Positions 9,436 to 18,418 of a DNA stretch of 64,000 nt are shown piece after piece. Within the stretch, counting starts at the first letter, position 1. Every line of letters starts with the position of its first letter. The position numbers and the translations under genes were made by a program. The notes below the pieces were generated by a model that was not told where the DNA came from, did not search any database, and saw nothing but the letters and a program-made list of their open reading frames with translations. The stretch is taken from the NCBI GenBank assembly GCA_000999315.1, contig LCFW01000002.1, forward strand, positions 309,259-373,258. The letters are read 5' to 3'. The stretch comes from Candidatus Peregrinibacteria bacterium GW2011_GWF2_43_17 (GTDB lineage: Bacteria > Patescibacteriota > Gracilibacteria > UBA1369 > UBA12470).

Positions 9436-9466
9436 CACGGGAAGCCTGCCTGCCGGTAGGCGGACG
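9436..9466. repeat. Short GC-rich inverted repeat
   Basis: GCCTGCCTGCCGGTAGGC forms an imperfect palindrome just after tRNA-Asp. A similar unit (CCTGCCTATCGGCAGACAGG) lies inside MITE copy B near 52608. It looks like a small dispersed palindromic repeat. Confidence 0.5.
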
Positions 9467-9495
9467 AATCGTTTTTTCGCAAGAAAACACTTTTT

Positions 9496-9718
9496 TTGAT
9501 TTACAAAAGACTTGAAGATTTTGAGCAAGCCGCAAAACGCCTCAAGAAGGCTTTAAATCAAACCAAATTCACGGAACTGGAACAAGATAACGCAATACAA
9601 AAGTTCGAATTTACATTCGAGTTGGCATGGAAAACACTGAAAGACTACCTCGAAAACGCATAGAACTCAGATTCGTAGGGCTTTCATAGACAACTGCATG
9701 TGGGACCCAACCTCCTGA
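9496..9718 (+). pseudogene. Decayed HI0074-like (HEPN, nucleotidyltransferase-partner) gene
   Basis: Not in the ORF track. From a TTG at 9496 the frame reads YKRLEDFEQAAKRLKKAL and then FEFTFELAWKTLKDYLENA before TAG at 9661. This is the N-terminal pattern of HI0074-type 'nucleotidyltransferase substrate-binding' proteins, the HEPN half of MNT/HEPN toxin-antitoxin pairs. Shifting frame just past that point restores family-like residues (IRRAFIDNCMWDP) up to TGA at 9716. The gene is about half the usual ~130-140 residues, frameshifted, and has no MNT partner nearby. I infer a dead remnant next to a tRNA. Confidence 0.7.
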
Positions 9719-9726
9719 CAGCTTAA

Positions 9727-10599
9727 CTACGGTCTAACCACCCTCACCCCTCCCTCTACCATCTCAACCTCCAAATCCCCTCCTTCATACACATCGCCAT
9801 CAATCTGATACCCACGTTCTTTCTCGGAGCTGATCGAGATTTTTTTACCCTGAAAAAAACTCACCTTCGGATGTTTCGCACTCTTCCTGCCGACTACAAA
9901 AAACACCATAACTTTCAATAAATCCCAAAAACTCGTTGGATTAACCGCCACTACTTCGAACAGTCCATCATCAGAGTTAAATCCGACACCAAAACTTTTC
10001 GAACTCAATCTGAAAAAATTAAAAACCAAAACGGTCTTCGCAATAACATTATACATCTTTCCATCCACAGAAATCCGATACTCGCATTTAGGATGTGCGA
10101 AATAAGTCGTCAGAAAGCTCCAAACATAAGCAAAAAATCCGACCTTCCTCTTGAGCTCACGTGTCGCCCCCCTCATAAAAACATTGTCATATCCCTTTCC
10201 TACCGCTATTAAAAAAACTTTCTTACCATTCACCAATCCAACATCCATAGGCTTTGCCTCCCTTTTTAAGGCAAATTCCACAGCCTTGGTTGTATTCAAA
10301 ACGGGAATCCCCAAACTCAAAGCCAAAAGATTGGTCGAACCGGTACCGATGATCCCCAAAGGAATACGCACCTTGTTCTTAACCATATATTCGGCAACTT
10401 TTGCGACAGTTCCATCCCCTCCGACAACCAAAATGCGATCGTAATTTTCGAATCCACCAAAATCATCAAACTTAGGTTTGGTCTCGTGCCAATCGTAAGA
10501 ATACCCGAGCCGATCAATCTCTTTCTGAATAACCCGTCCCATATTCCTTAACTTCTTCGCTCCCGAAACCGGATTGTATATGACCAAAACCTTTTTCAT
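9727..10599 (-). CDS. Diacylglycerol/lipid kinase family protein (YegS/DagK-like)
   Basis: Predicted ATP-dependent kinase of a lipid head group such as diacylglycerol or undecaprenol. The N-terminus VLVIYNPVSGAKKL, the nucleotide-binding GGDGTVAKV and the GIIGTGSTNLLALSLGIP block are family signatures. The track starts at 10746, but the first 49 residues look non-family. The family match begins at the ATG at 10599 (290 aa), exactly where a promoter ending at 10606 would place the transcription start. The mRNA would then be leaderless. Divergent from pilB. Confidence 0.92.
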   Translation of the reverse strand: MKKVLVIYNPVSGAKKLRNMGRVIQKEIDRLGYSYDWHETKPKFDDFGGFENYDRILVVGGDGTVAKVAEYMVKNKVRIPLGIIGTGSTNLLALSLGIPVLNTTKAVEFALKREAKPMDVGLVNGKKVFLIAVGKGYDNVFMRGATRELKRKVGFFAYVWSFLTTYFAHPKCEYRISVDGKMYNVIAKTVLVFNFFRLSSKSFGVGFNSDDGLFEVVAVNPTSFWDLLKVMVFFVVGRKSAKHPKVSFFQGKKISISSEKERGYQIDGDVYEGGDLEVEMVEGGVRVVRP

Positions 10600-10605
10600 A
10601 ATAAA

Positions 10606-10634
10606 AGAATAACAGATACACGGGTATTTGCCAA
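10606..10634 (-). promoter_or_regulatory. Lipid-kinase promoter, overlapping the pilB -35
   Basis: Minus-strand TTGGCA (10634-10629), 17-bp spacer, TATTCT (10611-10606). The predicted start coincides with the ATG at 10599. The -35 shares five of its six bases with the divergent pilB -35, so the two promoters should compete for polymerase. Confidence 0.55.
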
Positions 10635-10656
10635 ACCCACGAAAATATGATAGAAT
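10628..10656 (+). promoter_or_regulatory. Promoter of the type IV pilus operon
   Basis: TTGCCA (10628-10633), 17-bp spacer, TAGAAT (10651-10656). Expected start is near 10663, leaving a ~17-nt A-rich leader without a Shine-Dalgarno before the pilB ATG at 10680. Confidence 0.65.
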
Positions 10657-10679
10657 AATAAGATTAAAAAAACGAAAAT

Positions 10680-12377
10680 ATGCCTGTAAATTTGGAAAAT
10701 CTAAAAAAGAAGCTCCTCGAAACCGGCAAAATAGATGAAAAAACACTAGCCAACCTAACGAAGATAAGCAAAACCAAAGATATGCCTTTTGAAGAACTTA
10801 TAGAAGAAAAAGGCGTGCTTTCCGGTAACGAATTGGGAGAGATTATGGCTGAACTTTATGAAGTACCCTACATAAGACTCGAAGATCAAACCATACAAGA
10901 TAAACTCCTGCCGATAGTTCCTTATATGTTAGCGGCTCACCAATACTTGATTCCGTTCGAACAAGACGGAAATACTTTAAAATTGGCAATCAATGATCCG
11001 GGTAATGCCGAGTTAATTAACTTCATAGAAAACAAAACGGGCCTAAAGGTGGAACCGTATTATGCGACAAAACGAGATTTGAAGCTGGCACTGAAGATTT
11101 ATAACAAAGACGTAAATGAGAAATTCAACAGACTTCTGAAAGGAGCCATGAGCGACACAAAGAAAATCGAATCGCTCGAAGATGCCTCGAAAATCGTAGA
11201 CACAATCATATTATTTGCATTTCAAAACAGTGCATCAGATATCCACCTGGAACCGCATAAAAACTTCTTGATAGTAAGAAATCGCGTGGATGGGATATTG
11301 AACACAATTGCGGAACTGCCGATAGAGATCGTGGATTTGGTGATAACCAGAATAAAAGTACTGGCTAAGCTCAGAACGGACGAACACAGAATGGCTCAAG
11401 ACGGCCGTTTTAAGATAGACCTCGAAGGCAATGAAATAACCCTTCGCGTCTCGATTTTACCGACTTATGACGGAGAAAAAATCGTCCTACGTCTTCTTAC
11501 ATCAGACAAGCAAGAATTGAAACTGGAATCGCTCGGATATTCAAAAGAAAACCTGGAAAAAATCAACAGATGCATTAAGAAAACTTACGGAATCATACTG
11601 ATGACGGGTCCAACGGGATCCGGCAAAACAACCACTCTGTACACGATATTGAAAATGCTCAACTCGAACGAAGTGAATATCTCGACAATTGAAGATCCTA
11701 TCGAATACAGGTTGGAAGGAGTCAATCAAACGCAAGTAAACAGAAAAACGGGACTCACATTCGCGGCTGGTCTCAGGGCACTTTTAAGACAAGACCCCAA
11801 CATAATAATGGTCGGAGAGATTCGCGATGAAGAAACGGGATCGGTAGCAATAAACGCCGCCCTGACGGGACACTTGGTATTGGCAACATTGCATACCAAC
11901 GACGCGGTTTCAAGTTTGCCAAGACTTATGGAAATGGGAATAGAAAACTTCTTGGTCGCGGCAACCGCTCAAATGGTAATCGCTCAAAGACTTATCAGAA
12001 CAATTTGCGATCATTGCAAAAAACCATATCAAATGTCGGTAAAACAACTTGAAGACCTTGGGAAAATTTTGGACAAAAAAAACGCGGCGAGAATAATGGA
12101 AAGATTCCAAGAACAAGCGACAACCTCGCTCACATTCTGGCGAGGAGAAGGTTGCGAGCATTGCAACAATACCGGATTCAAAGGCAGAATTTCGATAGCC
12201 GAAGTCCTAGAAGTCACGGACGAAATAAGAAAAAACATCTCGACTCGCACAAAACCGGAAGAATTGGAAGAAGTAGCAAAAAAAGAAGGCATGATAGATA
12301 TGTTCACGGACGGAATTAACAAAGTTTTAAGCGGAATCACAACGATAGAAGAAGTTCTTCGTGTAATGCACGATTAA
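10680..12377 (+). CDS. pilB: Type IV pilus assembly ATPase PilB
   Basis: Hexameric cytoplasmic ATPase that powers pilus extension. The N-terminal MshEN/GspE_N-type domain (about 1-140) precedes the secretion ATPase core. Walker A is GPTGSGKTTT, the Asp box is IEDPIEYRLEGVNQTQVN, Walker B is IIMVGEIRDEET and the His box is HLVLATLHTND. Zinc-binding cysteine pairs are present (CDHC and CEHC). Length (565) is normal. It is the first gene of the pilus operon; no PilT retraction ATPase is in this window. Confidence 0.97.
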   Translation: MPVNLENLKKKLLETGKIDEKTLANLTKISKTKDMPFEELIEEKGVLSGNELGEIMAELYEVPYIRLEDQTIQDKLLPIVPYMLAAHQYLIPFEQDGNTLKLAINDPGNAELINFIENKTGLKVEPYYATKRDLKLALKIYNKDVNEKFNRLLKGAMSDTKKIESLEDASKIVDTIILFAFQNSASDIHLEPHKNFLIVRNRVDGILNTIAELPIEIVDLVITRIKVLAKLRTDEHRMAQDGRFKIDLEGNEITLRVSILPTYDGEKIVLRLLTSDKQELKLESLGYSKENLEKINRCIKKTYGIILMTGPTGSGKTTTLYTILKMLNSNEVNISTIEDPIEYRLEGVNQTQVNRKTGLTFAAGLRALLRQDPNIIMVGEIRDEETGSVAINAALTGHLVLATLHTNDAVSSLPRLMEMGIENFLVAATAQMVIAQRLIRTICDHCKKPYQMSVKQLEDLGKILDKKNAARIMERFQEQATTSLTFWRGEGCEHCNNTGFKGRISIAEVLEVTDEIRKNISTRTKPEELEEVAKKEGMIDMFTDGINKVLSGITTIEEVLRVMHD

Positions 12378-12386
12378 ACAAAAAAT

Positions 12387-13595
12387 ATGATCAAATTCAA
12401 ATACGTAATAAGCACCCAACAAGGAGTCATCCAAAAAGGGATAATTTACGCCCCAGACGAAAAAGAAGCGGCAACCAAAATCATGAACGAAGGCAATGTC
12501 GTCATTTCACTCATGGAAGAATCGAAAAAGAAAGATTGGTTTTGGGAAAAACCGCATTTAAGTCTCGTTGAAAAAATGACGTTCGCCAATCATATGGAAA
12601 CAATGATGCAGGTCGGCATAACAGTTACTGAAGCCATCGACATCATCAAAAATCAAATGACAACCGCGAAAAACAGAAAAATGTTCGACAGCATCTTAAA
12701 CATGCTCAAGTCAGGTCAAAGTCTTTCAAAGGCTTTAAGCAAATATGACTACATTTTTTCGGATGTATTTGTAAACATGGTGGCAATCGGAGAAGAGAGC
12801 GGCACACTCGAAAAAACATTCGGATACATAAACTTGCAACTCGAAAAAGATTACGAGCTTAGAAAAAGAGTCGTATCGGCATTCGTATATCCGGCTTTCA
12901 TAGTATCCCTAACCCTTATGCTAACCATCGGAGTAGTGGTTTTCATATTGCCGAAAATAACAAAAATATTCGAAACATTCAACATGGAACTCCCCTTGCC
13001 CACAAGGATAATGATAGGCGCAAGCAAATTCATAACGGGAAGTCCATTGTTAGCTTTACTGCTGGCAGGCGGCATAATCGGATTGATATATTTTCTGATA
13101 ACAACCACTTACTTAAAATCCATAAGAGACAATTTTGTCCTTCATATTCCAATATTCGGAAAATTGGCAAAAGATATAAATCTCGCCCGTTTTTCAAGAA
13201 TATTAAACTCCCTTCTTCAAGCAGGCGTACCGATAACGAAAGCGCTGGAAATAACCGGTAAAATGCTCACGAGCAAGCCTTACAAAGACGCCGTAACGAA
13301 AGCAATGCAAATGGTGGATAAAGGCGGTACGTTGGGAGAAGCCTTTACCAATGATGAAAATTTATTTCCATCACTTGTAACGAAAATGCTTGCAATCGGA
13401 GAAAAAACGGGAAGCATCGAAACAACAACGGATCATCTGGCAAAAATGTACGAGCAAAGCGTAGATAATATCACGAAAAATCTTTCGGTTCTTCTCGAAC
13501 CCATATTGCTTGTATTTATGGGGGCACTCGTAGGTAGCGTAGCGGTATCGGTAATAATGCCAATATATCAACTACCTAACATGTTAAGTAAATGA
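12387..13595 (+). CDS. pilC: Type IV pilus inner-membrane platform protein PilC
   Basis: Polytopic membrane protein on which PilB acts. Two T2SSF domains are visible: the first contains FANHMETMMQVGITVTEAI and GEESGTLEKTF, the second FSRILNSLLQAGVPITKAL and GEKTGSIETT. Three hydrophobic segments lie near residues 165-190, 220-240 and 375-395. Length (402) is typical. Nine bases separate it from pilB, and its stop overlaps the next start as ATGA. Confidence 0.96.
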   Translation: MIKFKYVISTQQGVIQKGIIYAPDEKEAATKIMNEGNVVISLMEESKKKDWFWEKPHLSLVEKMTFANHMETMMQVGITVTEAIDIIKNQMTTAKNRKMFDSILNMLKSGQSLSKALSKYDYIFSDVFVNMVAIGEESGTLEKTFGYINLQLEKDYELRKRVVSAFVYPAFIVSLTLMLTIGVVVFILPKITKIFETFNMELPLPTRIMIGASKFITGSPLLALLLAGGIIGLIYFLITTTYLKSIRDNFVLHIPIFGKLAKDINLARFSRILNSLLQAGVPITKALEITGKMLTSKPYKDAVTKAMQMVDKGGTLGEAFTNDENLFPSLVTKMLAIGEKTGSIETTTDHLAKMYEQSVDNITKNLSVLLEPILLVFMGALVGSVAVSVIMPIYQLPNMLSK

Positions 13596-14044
13596 AAAAA
13601 CACGGGTTTACATTTCCGGAAATCATATTGGTTATCACAATATTATGTGTAAGTTTGGGATTAATCGTTTTGTACGCTCAAACCGCACAACTTAGAGCCG
13701 ATTTGAATTCTCAAAGAGATAATTTTATAGGATACTTAAGACTTGCTCAAAGCGACACCGAATCGGGAAAAGACGGTGTAAATCACGGCATACATTTGGA
13801 AACAAATTCTTACACGATCTTTAGTGGAGACACATACGCCGCCGAAAATCCTGAAAATTTCACGGTTGAATTACCGGAAACGGTCATATTCCAAAACATA
13901 CTTTTGAACGGTAACGGCAACGATATCATATTTGAGACACCAAAAGGCGAATGTAACACTTACGGCTCGGTCGAACTTTTTTCCGAACAAATAAATAAAA
14001 TCATACAAATAAATATCAATGAACTTGGACTCGTCACGTATTAA
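13592..14044 (+). CDS. FimT/GspH-like minor pseudopilin
   Basis: The class III prepilin signal (KKHG^FTFPEIILVITILCVSLG) predicts cleavage after Gly by prepilin peptidase, with Glu at the +5-type position. The region after the helix (QLRADLNSQRDNFIGYLRLAQS) and a beta-rich C-terminal half resemble FimT/GspH minor pilins. It probably joins a priming or tip complex. Start overlaps pilC by four bases. Confidence 0.8.
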   Translation: MKKHGFTFPEIILVITILCVSLGLIVLYAQTAQLRADLNSQRDNFIGYLRLAQSDTESGKDGVNHGIHLETNSYTIFSGDTYAAENPENFTVELPETVIFQNILLNGNGNDIIFETPKGECNTYGSVELFSEQINKIIQININELGLVTY

Positions 14045-15866
14045 AAAATCCGGATTCTCAATGATAGAAATTCTTATAGCGATGGTTATATTCACAATCT
14101 TCGCAAGCGGTATCTTTTACATGGGATTAAACACACTGCAAAGAACCGTAAAGATAGAGGTAAACAATGAAGCTCTTTTATATGCGGAAGAAGGCCTCGA
14201 AGCCGGAAGAAACATCAGAGACCGAAATTATCTTGATTTGGTCACCGGAGAGTACGGTCTTATGTACACGGATGATGTCTGGACATTCGGACCCGCCCCT
14301 GAAAATATAGACGATTACTATTCAAGAACCATAACGGTAGAAAACGTTTACAGAGATGAGAACGGAGATATCGCGGAAATCGGCACATTGGATGAAGAGA
14401 TCAAAAAAATCACATCCGAAGTTTCCTGGACTTGGAAAGATATCCTACCGATGTCCGTATCGCTAACAACTTATTTAACAAATTGGAGAAGCGACGCATG
14501 GCTTCAAACCACATGCGCGGAATTCGAAAATGGCACATTTAACGATACCGATACGCAAGAAACACCCGCCCCGCCCGACAACAATTGCGCAATCCAACTT
14601 CTGCTCGTTGAAGAATTAAGCCTGTTCTTCTCGTCAGTGGATGTCGGCGAACACGGAAATGATATAGCGGTGGATGAGAATTATGCATATTTGGCAACAG
14701 CTAAAAACGCAGAAGGGCTCGCGATCGCTGACATAACCGATCGCGCGAATCCAGAATTGGTTGATCAAATAAACATAGGCGGCAAAGGCAGATATTTAAC
14801 AAAAGACGGCAACTATGCATACATAGGAGTGGAAAATTCGTCAAAAGGTCTCGCAATCGTAGATGTAACCGATCCGGAAAATCCATCCTTATTGAAAAAT
14901 TACAATTTGGGCGCTTACGGCAACCAAGCGGCAATCTCCGGAAATTATCTTTTCATGGGAATAAACAAAACCACAAACAGTCTTGCGATCTTGGATATAA
15001 CAAATAAATCAAATCCAACAGCGGTTACATCCATAGATTTTAACGCAATTACAAACGTAATAGAGATTTCCGAAGATTACGCGTATATCGGAACAAACCA
15101 CGCAACTCAACCTTTCAAGGTGTTAGATATCTCAAATCCGGCATCACCAACTCAAATCGGCTCACTAAATCTTGGAAACGAAGTCAAAGCTATCGAAATA
15201 TACGGAAATACTTTCGCATTCGTCGGAACAACAAGCTCGACTTTAAAAGTATTAAATATTTCCGATCCCGCCAATCCCACGCTTATAACTTCAATATCCA
15301 CAAGCGGATCCATACAAGACTTGGCAATAAGCGAAAATTATTTATATGCAACAGTAAATAACAATAACCCGGGAGTGGACGTATTCAACATATCAAATCC
15401 ACTATCACCATATCTCGCATATTCAGCCGACATCACGGGTAAAGGCACCGGCGCATACACGGATAACGAATATGTTTATATGGGAGTTGACGTCAACAAC
15501 AGAGGTCTTGTCATTATGGAAGCTTTGAATCCGACATACAGACCCAACGGAGAATATATATCCGACATATTCGACACGGGTAGCGCGGATACAAGATACG
15601 ATTTTATGGATTGGGAAAGCTCCGAAGTTGTCGGGGGAATTGTCAAGCTTCAAATCAGAACCTCTTCTACAGAGGACAATATAACTTCCGCAACATGGAT
15701 CGGACCGGACGGAACATCGGCAACATATTACGAGACACCAAGGACGGAAATAACAACCAGCGCCACCAAAACCGGCGTTCGATATTTTCAATTCAAAATA
15801 ATCGCAACCTCAAACATGGTTGAAACACCAAGTATAGAAAGCGTAATCGTTCAATACACACCATGA
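14019..15866 (+). CDS. Pseudopilin with LVIVD-type beta-propeller (candidate tip adhesin)
   Basis: A 615-residue protein with a prepilin N-terminus (KKSG^FSMIEILIAMVIFTIF) and a pseudopilin-like region to about residue 190. About seven tandem repeats of ~43 residues follow, each with a core like GLAIVDVTDPENPSLL and GNYAYIG; these are LVIVD repeats expected to fold as a beta-propeller. A C-terminal beta domain (about 515-615) ends the protein. Minor pilins carrying large adhesive domains are known at pilus tips, so a surface-binding role is a reasonable inference. The gene starts 26 bases inside the previous gene. Confidence 0.85.
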   Translation: MNLDSSRIKKSGFSMIEILIAMVIFTIFASGIFYMGLNTLQRTVKIEVNNEALLYAEEGLEAGRNIRDRNYLDLVTGEYGLMYTDDVWTFGPAPENIDDYYSRTITVENVYRDENGDIAEIGTLDEEIKKITSEVSWTWKDILPMSVSLTTYLTNWRSDAWLQTTCAEFENGTFNDTDTQETPAPPDNNCAIQLLLVEELSLFFSSVDVGEHGNDIAVDENYAYLATAKNAEGLAIADITDRANPELVDQINIGGKGRYLTKDGNYAYIGVENSSKGLAIVDVTDPENPSLLKNYNLGAYGNQAAISGNYLFMGINKTTNSLAILDITNKSNPTAVTSIDFNAITNVIEISEDYAYIGTNHATQPFKVLDISNPASPTQIGSLNLGNEVKAIEIYGNTFAFVGTTSSTLKVLNISDPANPTLITSISTSGSIQDLAISENYLYATVNNNNPGVDVFNISNPLSPYLAYSADITGKGTGAYTDNEYVYMGVDVNNRGLVIMEALNPTYRPNGEYISDIFDTGSADTRYDFMDWESSEVVGGIVKLQIRTSSTEDNITSATWIGPDGTSATYYETPRTEITTSATKTGVRYFQFKIIATSNMVETPSIESVIVQYTP

Positions 15867-16375
15867 TCCTAAAAATAACTAAAAAAGGAACTACACTCAT
15901 CGAGATATTAATGTATTTCGCGATATTCTCCATATTTATGCTCGCGGCAATGTCATTCGCCTTACAAATTATAAATTTAACCACTATCTCGAAAATAACG
16001 GAAGAAATGCAAGAAAATAGCGGATTCATCTCCGAAAAACTTTCGCAAAGCATAAAAGGCGCGGGAAGCGTCAACATCGAAGAAAGCGTCCTCGACAACG
16101 ACAACGGAATTTTATATCTGGAAATGAGAACAACCGAAAACTCCCCAACAATATTTTACTTGTCGGAAAACAAAATCTACATACAAGAAGGACCCGCCGA
16201 TCCTATCCAACTGAACACGAATAACATCAAGGTGGATATATTGAACTTCCACCGAACCACGGCCGAAAAAACACCCGATCAAATTGTCATCGAGATCGAA
16301 ATATCTCCAATCTCCGAAGATCTTGCCATGCTGAAAAGAAACCTCGAAATACATTTAACACTTTCACTAAGATGA
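15863..16375 (+). CDS. PilW/GspJ-like minor pseudopilin
   Basis: The prepilin signal KKG^TTLIEILMYFAIFSIFM has Glu5 conserved. The mature part is 150-160 residues, with an early helix (TEEMQENSGFISEKLSQSIKGAG) and then beta strands typical of PilW/GspJ-type subunits. It overlaps the genes on both sides by four bases (ATGA junctions), so its translation is tightly coupled within the minor-pilin block. Confidence 0.78.
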   Translation: MILKITKKGTTLIEILMYFAIFSIFMLAAMSFALQIINLTTISKITEEMQENSGFISEKLSQSIKGAGSVNIEESVLDNDNGILYLEMRTTENSPTIFYLSENKIYIQEGPADPIQLNTNNIKVDILNFHRTTAEKTPDQIVIEIEISPISEDLAMLKRNLEIHLTLSLR

Positions 16376-16764
16376 ACTCGAAACAAGGATCCGTAGCCCT
16401 CGTAAGCTTGCTGATAATATCGGCATTCACACTCGTACTCGTTCTGATAGCTTCGGAATCCAGCGTTTCCACTTACGAGGAATATGTAAACGACAATTCG
16501 GATCAAATGATGTATTACTCCGCCGAAGGATGCCTTGAAGAAGCAATACTCAGACTGGAAAACAATTCGACATTCGTCGGTGAAACCGTAAATATAGATC
16601 CGGATACGGAATGTGTAATCGCGATAACCGAAGACGACAATCGAAAAATAATAGATATAGAAATAAGTCATTTGAACTACACGCAAAATTTTCAGGCAGT
16701 CGCTGAACTTTTGGAAAGCGGAGAAATTTTCAATTCCAATTTGGAAGAATGGGAAGAGTCATAG
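16372..16764 (+). CDS. PilX/GspK-like minor pilus protein
   Basis: A 130-residue protein whose N-terminus KQG^SVALVSLLIISAFTLVLV is the PilX/GspK type: prepilin-like but lacking Glu at +5, as known for GspK. The rest (SAEGCLEEAILRLENN) matches the PilX N-terminal region. It is much shorter than GspK. It overlaps the preceding pseudopilin by four bases and precedes pilM by 22 bases. Confidence 0.75.
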   Translation: MNSKQGSVALVSLLIISAFTLVLVLIASESSVSTYEEYVNDNSDQMMYYSAEGCLEEAILRLENNSTFVGETVNIDPDTECVIAITEDDNRKIIDIEISHLNYTQNFQAVAELLESGEIFNSNLEEWEES

Positions 16765-16786
16765 TAAACTCTAAAAAGAAACAAAA

Positions 16787-18418
16787 ATGAAAATCTTGCC
16801 GAAAAAAGTAATAGGAATAGATTTCCACGATCACATGATACAGCTCGTGGAATTAAAAGAGCCAAACGGAGATACCTGGTTGGAAGCATATAACAGATTG
16901 CCAATCCCAGAAGGAATTATTAAAGATGGAATCATAGAAAAAGAAGAAAGTTTTAAGATAATAATCAGCGATCTTTTCAGGAAAGCAAATCCCAGACCGG
17001 TTGAACCAAAAAACGTAACGGTTCTATTGCCGTCAAAAGTGACGTTTACACATATTTTCTCATTTCCCGGCAAACTCAGTGAAAAAGAAGTGATAAAGGC
17101 TATCCAATACGAAGCGGAAATGGTCATCCCTTTCCCGATTTACGATTTGTACTGGGATGCAATCATCTTGGAAAAAAATGGCGATCAGTATCAATATGCT
17201 TTATTCGCCGCAATCCAGAAAAAAATAGCCGATAAATACACACAAACATTCGAAGAAGCCGGAATAACACCAGTATTATTCGGAGTCCACGTGGAAGCAT
17301 TAAAATACGCACTGGAACGAGAATTGCCCAAAGAAGAATTTAGTTTAATCATAGACTTGGGAGCGCTTTCGACAAATTATTTGACGATAAGGGGCAAAAC
17401 GATAAAACATTACTTGAGCTCAAACGAAGGCACATCGGAACTGATACAAAATATAAGTAAAAAATTTCCGATATATTCATCGGAATCCCTTTTCGAAAAT
17501 TGGGAAAAATACAAAGACGACCCGAAATTCAAAGAAATAATCAGTAAATTCATCAAAGACAAATATAAGACCGCAGCCGACATAATTTCAAAGAGACAAA
17601 TCAAAGATAATACCGACGGCATAAAAAACATCTTCTTAACCGGAGAATATTCTAACTTACCCGGATTTTACGAACTGGCACAAAAACAATTTGCCAACAT
17701 CAAAATTTCAATCGGAGACCCCAAGAAAAGTTTAAAAGTAAAAGATGCGAATTTCATAAAACAATCGACCAAAGAAGAGATCAAACCGCATTACTCGATA
17801 TATTTCACCGATGTAATCGGCACGGCATTAAGCAGGCTCAAAGCAAAAGAGGAGGGAAATATAAACCTCATCCCGACATGGCTTAAACGCAATTTCCTCA
17901 GTAAGAAAATCGAAATTGGCATCACGATAGGAGCAATATTTATGTCGATAATCAGCCTAATCATAGCGGGTTTCGTCTCGATCATGCATCAACAATTAAG
18001 CTATGAAAGAACAAATTTGGAAATCGCAAAGTCATCAATCGAACTTATTCTATACGGAACCAGATACCAAGAAATAAAAGACGAATTGAAAGCTTTCAAT
18101 CAGGAAATAACGATATTAAGCAATATAGACAACGGCTTGTTTTCAATACAAACCGTTTTAACCGACATTCTCGCAACTATGCCAACCAGCGTAACAATCA
18201 CATCCATCGGTTTTGATGATACGAATTTAACTTTTGCAATATCCGGGATAGCCGAAAACAGAGATGTCTTACTGGATATGCAGGACGCATTTCAAGATTT
18301 GCCATTTATAAGCAACATAGATATTCCGCTATCAAGCTATGACAAAAAAGAACAAGTTCCGTTCCAAATAAACTTAACTTTAATCTTTAGCGAATTACCC
18401 GAATATGATCCCAAATGA
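16787..18418 (+). CDS. pilM: Fused PilM-PilN pilus alignment protein
   Basis: Residues 1-~352 are an actin-like PilM domain (VIGIDFHDHMIQLVEL; FSLIIDLGALSTNYL; NIFLTGEYSNLPGF). PilM normally binds a short peptide at the N-terminus of the separate protein PilN, beginning INLLP. Here NINLIP occurs at residues 358-363 of the same polypeptide. A transmembrane helix (about 376-399), a coiled coil and a ferredoxin-like domain follow, which is the full PilN layout. At 543 residues the length equals PilM plus PilN. The reading frame is continuous, so this is a true fusion. Confidence 0.88.
   Translation: MKILPKKVIGIDFHDHMIQLVELKEPNGDTWLEAYNRLPIPEGIIKDGIIEKEESFKIIISDLFRKANPRPVEPKNVTVLLPSKVTFTHIFSFPGKLSEKEVIKAIQYEAEMVIPFPIYDLYWDAIILEKNGDQYQYALFAAIQKKIADKYTQTFEEAGITPVLFGVHVEALKYALERELPKEEFSLIIDLGALSTNYLTIRGKTIKHYLSSNEGTSELIQNISKKFPIYSSESLFENWEKYKDDPKFKEIISKFIKDKYKTAADIISKRQIKDNTDGIKNIFLTGEYSNLPGFYELAQKQFANIKISIGDPKKSLKVKDANFIKQSTKEEIKPHYSIYFTDVIGTALSRLKAKEEGNINLIPTWLKRNFLSKKIEIGITIGAIFMSIISLIIAGFVSIMHQQLSYERTNLEIAKSSIELILYGTRYQEIKDELKAFNQEITILSNIDNGLFSIQTVLTDILATMPTSVTITSIGFDDTNLTFAISGIAENRDVLLDMQDAFQDLPFISNIDIPLSSYDKKEQVPFQINLTLIFSELPEYDPK

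Noticed and set aside
10600-10746. N-terminal 49 residues of the lipid kinase in the track
   Set aside because: They cover both divergent promoters and match nothing in the family.
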